DNA of 26,522 bases, from contig CAYZUS010000031.1 of assembly GCA_964481885.1 (NCBI GenBank), positions 1 through 26,522 of the forward strand, read 5' to 3'. Below, piece after piece: positions 22,834 to 26,522 of this stretch. The stretch's first letter is position 1. Every line of letters starts with the position of its first letter. Made by a program: the position numbers and the translations under genes. The notes under the pieces were generated by a model that saw nothing but the letters and a program-made list of their open reading frames with translations, ran no database searches and was not told where the DNA came from. The stretch comes from Fen731 sp964481885 (GTDB lineage Bacteria > Actinomycetota > Humimicrobiia > Humimicrobiales > Humimicrobiaceae).

Positions 22834-24228
22834 TCAGCAAATCCCAAAATGTTTTTCCGTTTCCGTGAGTACTTCATCTATTATATCAATGGCTTTTCCT
22901 GCGAGTTCTTCGGTAATTGTTAGCGGCGGAGCAAGCCGCAGAATATTACCTGCAGGAATCCAGGCCAGCCCTTTTGAGAAAGCCTTTTCGTAAACCATCT
23001 TTCCTGCTTCATTGAAAGCTTCCGTTGTTCCCCTGCCCTTCACAAGGTCAATTGCAAGCAGCAGGCCTTTGCCTCTTACATCGCCAACTATCGGATGGCT
23101 GCTTTTCAGCCCGTTAAGCCTGCCCATCAGATATTTACCGACAGAATTTACATTGTCCAGGATTTTTTCTTCCTCGATAACTTCAAGAGTCGCCAATCCT
23201 GCGGCGCATGCCATCGGATTTCCGCCGTAAGTAGTCGATGCCGACGACTTCTCAAGCGCCCAGGCGTATTCTTCCTTTACTGCAAAGGCACTTACAGGAA
23301 AGCCTCCTCCTACACCCTTACCAAGCGTTATGACATCAGGAACAAGCCCGTAATGTTCAACACAAAACATTTTTCCGGTTCGTCCCATTCCGGTAAGTAT
23401 TTCGTCAATTACAAGAATCATATCTCTTTTTTTACAGATATCAGCAACTCTTGCATATACTTCATCAGGATATACAACTGTTCCGCTGTATCCCTGAATA
23501 AGCTCCATGATAACTGCTGCCTGCATGCCTGTTCCCTCATTGTCGATTGTTCCTTCGAGTATATCCATGCAAAGCAGGCTGCAGGACGGGTATTTCAGCT
23601 TATAGGGGCATCTGAAACAATTAGGCGTAGGAGCAAGATGGCATCCGGCTGCACGCGGGCCAAAGGCTTCATTTCCAAGAGAGGAAAGGCTCATCGAACC
23701 CATTGTCTTTCCGTGCCAGTCACCCCAGAAAGAAAACATCTCATACTTGCCGCCTTTTATCACTCGGACCGCACGCAAAGCAGCTTCAACAGCTTCAGAA
23801 CCACCACAGTAAAGCTGAATGCCGTTAATGCTCCCCGGAAGAACTGATGCTAACTTTTCAAGGAAAAGTGTTTTAACAGGTGTTGTAAAATCATGGCAGT
23901 TCATCAGCTGGTCCGCATATTGTTTTATTTTTTCTGCAACTTTGGGATGGCAGTGGCCAGTGCTGTTACAGTAAATGCCTGCAGAAAAATCTATATATGT
24001 ATTACCGTCAACATCTGTCATGGTACTGCCATTGCCGCTTTCCCACACAACAGGGAATTGTTTGACCTGGTTTGAATATCCCCTCATATGCTTCATGGCC
24101 CGCTCATGCCAGCTTTTTGACTTTGGGCCGGGAGGGGCGACTATTATATTGGGAATATTTTTGTTTATTGTATTCTTTTTATTGTCTTTAATGTTATCCT
24201 GTCCTGGATATATTTCCTGTGCAGCCAT
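22834..24228 (-). CDS. Class III PLP-dependent aminotransferase (GabT-like)
   Basis: 464 residues, aminotransferase class III. The PLP core is visible: CGGSEAVEAA (141-150), the aromatic/His stacking motif FWGDWHGKT (167-175), IDEILTGMGRTGKMF with D275 binding the pyridine nitrogen, and the Schiff-base lysine K304 in TLGKGVGGGFPVS. A Cys-rich insertion at about 203-220 (NCFRCPY...PSCSLLC; C204, C207, C216, C220) may bind metal and is found in a subset of GabT-like enzymes. Known members transfer omega-amino groups to 2-oxoglutarate or pyruvate. It sits between UroD-type copies 3 and 2, implying that the pathway handles an amine or amino sugar/acid. The ATG at 24228 has AGGAGAT upstream. Substrate not predictable. 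Confidence 0.87.
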   Translation of the reverse strand: MAAQEIYPGQDNIKDNKKNTINKNIPNIIVAPPGPKSKSWHERAMKHMRGYSNQVKQFPVVWESGNGSTMTDVDGNTYIDFSAGIYCNSTGHCHPKVAEKIKQYADQLMNCHDFTTPVKTLFLEKLASVLPGSINGIQLYCGGSEAVEAALRAVRVIKGGKYEMFSFWGDWHGKTMGSMSLSSLGNEAFGPRAAGCHLAPTPNCFRCPYKLKYPSCSLLCMDILEGTIDNEGTGMQAAVIMELIQGYSGTVVYPDEVYARVADICKKRDMILVIDEILTGMGRTGKMFCVEHYGLVPDVITLGKGVGGGFPVSAFAVKEEYAWALEKSSASTTYGGNPMACAAGLATLEVIEEEKILDNVNSVGKYLMGRLNGLKSSHPIVGDVRGKGLLLAIDLVKGRGTTEAFNEAGKMVYEKAFSKGLAWIPAGNILRLAPPLTITEELAGKAIDIIDEVLTETEKHFGIC

Positions 24229-24291
24229 TTACAATCTCCTCATTTAAGGTTTTACTATTTTTTTTATTTCTATTACATTTTATTGTTTCTG

Positions 24292-25392
24292 CTAGTATCT
24301 TCCGTATTCATGAATTGCATTTATCATCGCAGCAAAGTTCTCAAAAGGAATATAGTTTACTATTGAATGCGATGAGCTGCAGATATAACCATTTCCCGGT
24401 TTTAAAACATCCATATGTTCTTTTATATCTTTGCGGACATCCTCAGGAGTGCCCTTGGCCAGCGGAAATTCTATGTCTATATTACCCCAAAGCGCTATGT
24501 CTTTTCCAAACCTGTTCTTGTAGTCCCTGTAGTCAACACAATATGGGTCCATCGGATTAAAAGCATCCACGCCATATTCAATTATCCAGGGCATGATATC
24601 ATCAACCTTGCCGTCACTGTGAAACATTACCGGTATCCCGGCTTCCTTTATCGGGTCGATTATAGCCTTGTATCTTGGCCACCAGAGTTTCTTAAGGATT
24701 TTGGGGGGCAGGAACAACCCGGACTTAAACCCGAAATCATCGGCGCTGTAAACCCAGTCGATCCCATTTTTAACCAGCGCTTTTGAAAATTTTACCCAGT
24801 ATTCTGTACTTACTTCAAACATATAATCAATAAAATCATAGTTTTCATAAACATCCATCATAAAATCATCAAGATTCATTAAAAACTCATTGATTGTCAT
24901 TACAAATGTCGCATATACGATACCGACACCGATTTTGGTGCCTTTTACCGCCTCCTTATACTCCCTGACATAATTCATTCTTTCTTCAATATCATCATCT
25001 GAGGGAAATATGAGATTATCAAAATCACTGCGCTTTTTTACAGGCTTTCCAGATATCGGGGCCGCTTTGCCGTCTTTGCTTTTCATCTTAAAAGGGGTCC
25101 AGAGGGCCTCAAGCAAAATAGTGTCCTGCCCGATTGTATTGCAGATCTCAACCCAGTCTTTGGGATACATGGGCCTTACGTCTGCGCCTCCCTCCATTCC
25201 TTTTGCCGGATCGCCACCATAAGCAAGAGTGTTACCACCATATCGCCCTAAAAGTTTTTCAACTATTTTATCCTCAATTACAATTTCAACATTCGGGACC
25301 CTGTCAACAGGCTGCCTTCGCATTGCCCCTAAAAGCCTCTTTATGTCGGGTTCCCCAAAATCTCCTTTAAATAACATTTTACCTTCAGCCAT
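24292..25392 (-). CDS. UroD-fold methyltransferase-like protein (MtaA/CmuA-like), copy 3
   Basis: 366 residues, the most divergent of the three paralogues. It keeps MRRQPVDRVPNVE, YGGNTLAYGGDPAKG, FHSDG (H258, D260), GNIDIEFPLAKGTPEDV and SHSIVNYIPFENF, but changes the central barrel (AEVSTEYW and YSADDFGFKSG instead of the VHF and DDVAFK blocks). The substrate pocket probably differs, as expected if each copy handles another methyl position or acceptor. As in the others, the Cys of the MtaA/CmuA zinc site is absent. It lies 87 bp downstream of the RpiR-type gene and 63 bp before the aminotransferase gene. The ATG at 25392 has AGGT seven bases upstream, with a GGGAGAG stretch further back. 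Confidence 0.82.
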   Translation of the reverse strand: MAEGKMLFKGDFGEPDIKRLLGAMRRQPVDRVPNVEIVIEDKIVEKLLGRYGGNTLAYGGDPAKGMEGGADVRPMYPKDWVEICNTIGQDTILLEALWTPFKMKSKDGKAAPISGKPVKKRSDFDNLIFPSDDDIEERMNYVREYKEAVKGTKIGVGIVYATFVMTINEFLMNLDDFMMDVYENYDFIDYMFEVSTEYWVKFSKALVKNGIDWVYSADDFGFKSGLFLPPKILKKLWWPRYKAIIDPIKEAGIPVMFHSDGKVDDIMPWIIEYGVDAFNPMDPYCVDYRDYKNRFGKDIALWGNIDIEFPLAKGTPEDVRKDIKEHMDVLKPGNGYICSSSHSIVNYIPFENFAAMINAIHEYGRY

Positions 25393-25479
25393 TTTAAATA
25401 CCTGCTCTCCCGAAATTACTGGTATAAAGTTTTTATAATATTGTGTTGTCCGTTGGTACCGGTTCCTGAAATTTGTAAA

Positions 25480-26364
25480 CTATCCAACAACATTTCTGTT
25501 CTTAAGGTCCTTAAATGTTTTATTGTATTTGCTGAGTTCTTCTTCGGTCCTGCTGATATATTCAAGCGCGCGAGACCTGTTTTTAAGTACAGCATTAAGA
25601 TATATAGAGTCAAGCAGGGCTATATATGACATTTTTGAAGGCATGTCTATCCTCTGGTGGCCCGAGCTGACAGGCGCAGTGTAAAGGCTGATATCTGCAA
25701 ATTCCGTTATGGGAGATTTCATGAAGGTGGTGATGCAAATGGTTTTGGCCCCGCTTTGCCTGGCATTGCGCATGCAATCCAACACTTCTGGTGATGCTCC
25801 GGAAAAGGAAATTCCTATGGCCACGTCTTTACTGCTGCATTGTGTTGAAATAACCCTTTGAGAATAAGTATCCTGGTCAAAAATACAATTAAAGCCTGCG
25901 CTCAGAAATTTTGAGTAACAATCAAGCGCAACCGGCATGGAATAACTTACAGCAAAAAAAACAAGCCTTTTTGCATTAATAATAAAATCAACAGTTTTTG
26001 AAAGGTCGTCGTAATTAATAATGGACAGTGTTTCTTTAAGGTTATTACTTATCTTTTCGAATACGTTCCTGGTTATTGCCTCAATGCTGTCGTCATCAAT
26101 ATTTTCAGACTCAATATTAATACCTATCGCCATATCCCTTACAAGAGCTACTTTAAAATCCTTGAATCCCTCAAAACCCAGTTTTTTTGCAAACCTGAAA
26201 ACTGTAGGCAGGCTTACCTTCAGTTTACTTGCCAGCTCCTCCATTTTCAGACTGTATATTTCTTCAGGATTATCCAGTATGTGAGACGCAATAAGATTTT
26301 CAGAATCTGTCATGTCAAGAGATAGTGCCTTAAGCTGTGTCAGGATATTTATTCTTTTATCCAT
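25480..26364 (-). CDS. RpiR-family transcriptional regulator (HTH + SIS domain)
   Basis: 294 residues. An N-terminal RpiR helix-turn-helix (about 1-77: MEELASKLKVSLPTVFRFAKKLGFEGFKDFK) is followed by a SIS sugar-isomerase-type domain (about 120-250) with GISFSGASPEVLDCMRNA and ICITTF, which binds phosphosugars as effectors. Such regulators control sugar or amino-sugar catabolism, commonly the adjacent genes. It is the first gene of the minus-strand cluster and probably governs UroD-type copy 3, the aminotransferase and UroD-type copy 2. No clear Shine-Dalgarno precedes the ATG at 26364. Confidence 0.9.
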   Translation of the reverse strand: MDKRINILTQLKALSLDMTDSENLIASHILDNPEEIYSLKMEELASKLKVSLPTVFRFAKKLGFEGFKDFKVALVRDMAIGINIESENIDDDSIEAITRNVFEKISNNLKETLSIINYDDLSKTVDFIINAKRLVFFAVSYSMPVALDCYSKFLSAGFNCIFDQDTYSQRVISTQCSSKDVAIGISFSGASPEVLDCMRNARQSGAKTICITTFMKSPITEFADISLYTAPVSSGHQRIDMPSKMSYIALLDSIYLNAVLKNRSRALEYISRTEEELSKYNKTFKDLKNRNVVG

Positions 26365-26522
26365 ATTAAATAACAGGTGTTTATTTATGGTCGGTGTTAA
26401 AAGGAATTATTTTATTCAATACTCCAATTCAGGTAAATTTTTTACATTTATATTTTTAATAATATAAATTATTTACATATTATATTAAAAACAAATAAAA
26501 AAACAACAATATTTTTACTGAT

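Noticed and set aside
26365..26522. Right-edge AT-rich sequence upstream of the RpiR-type gene
   Set aside because: Contains TATATTA-like tracts but no promoter pair or coding frame I could support.

Overview
The window is AT-rich bacterial DNA with strong Shine-Dalgarno sites, several TTG starts and long Ala/Thr lipoprotein linkers. The content (corrinoid methyltransferases, corrinoid proteins, a large sugar ABC system, no respiratory genes) suggests an uncultured anaerobe, perhaps acetogen-like or of a deep Clostridia- or actinobacteria-related lineage. That placement is a guess; no rRNA or other phylogenetic marker is present.

Layout. (1) 1-3012 is a flank unrelated to the rest: the N-terminal part of a polytopic membrane protein running off the left edge (minus), a 23-codon small ORF just upstream of it with its own promoter, a 740-bp AT-rich spacer, then a plus-strand BlaI/MecI repressor and BlaR1/MecR1-type M56 metalloprotease pair closed by a hairpin shared with the convergent cluster. 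(2) 3139-26364 is one uninterrupted minus-strand cluster of 18 genes. In transcription order: RpiR regulator, UroD-type protein 3, class III aminotransferase, UroD-type protein 2, DeoR regulator, sugar-binding lipoprotein, ABC ATPase, two ABC permeases, L-fucose-isomerase-like protein, creatininase-family amidohydrolase, a LacI-type promoter, UroD-type protein 1, corrinoid protein 2, MttB-like protein 2, L-rhamnose mutarotase, MttB-like protein 1, corrinoid protein 1, SDR, rhamnulokinase.

How it may work together. Gene content and order (DeoR, binding protein, ATPase, permease, permease, isomerase, mutarotase, SDR, kinase) resemble the rhizobial L-rhamnose locus (rhaRSTPQUK plus rhaDI). Into this frame are woven two MttB-superfamily methyltransferases without pyrrolysine, two cognate-looking corrinoid proteins and three UroD-fold (MtaA/CmuA-like) proteins. 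My main hypothesis is a corrinoid-dependent pathway that takes up a methylated 6-deoxyhexose (or a glycoside or amine derivative of one), removes methyl groups onto corrinoid proteins, and sends the sugar through mutarotation, isomerisation and phosphorylation. The aldolase, the corrinoid-to-folate methyltransferase and the corrinoid reactivase are not in the window, and the substrate cannot be read from sequence alone.

Non-coding structure is unusual: a degenerate array of about 41-bp repeats behind mttB2 that seems to include that gene's 3' end, a 17-bp tandem repeat behind mttB1, a consensus promoter with two LacI-type palindromes, paired TTATGCACA boxes before the binding-protein gene, and a 34-nt perfect palindrome between the binding protein and ATPase genes.
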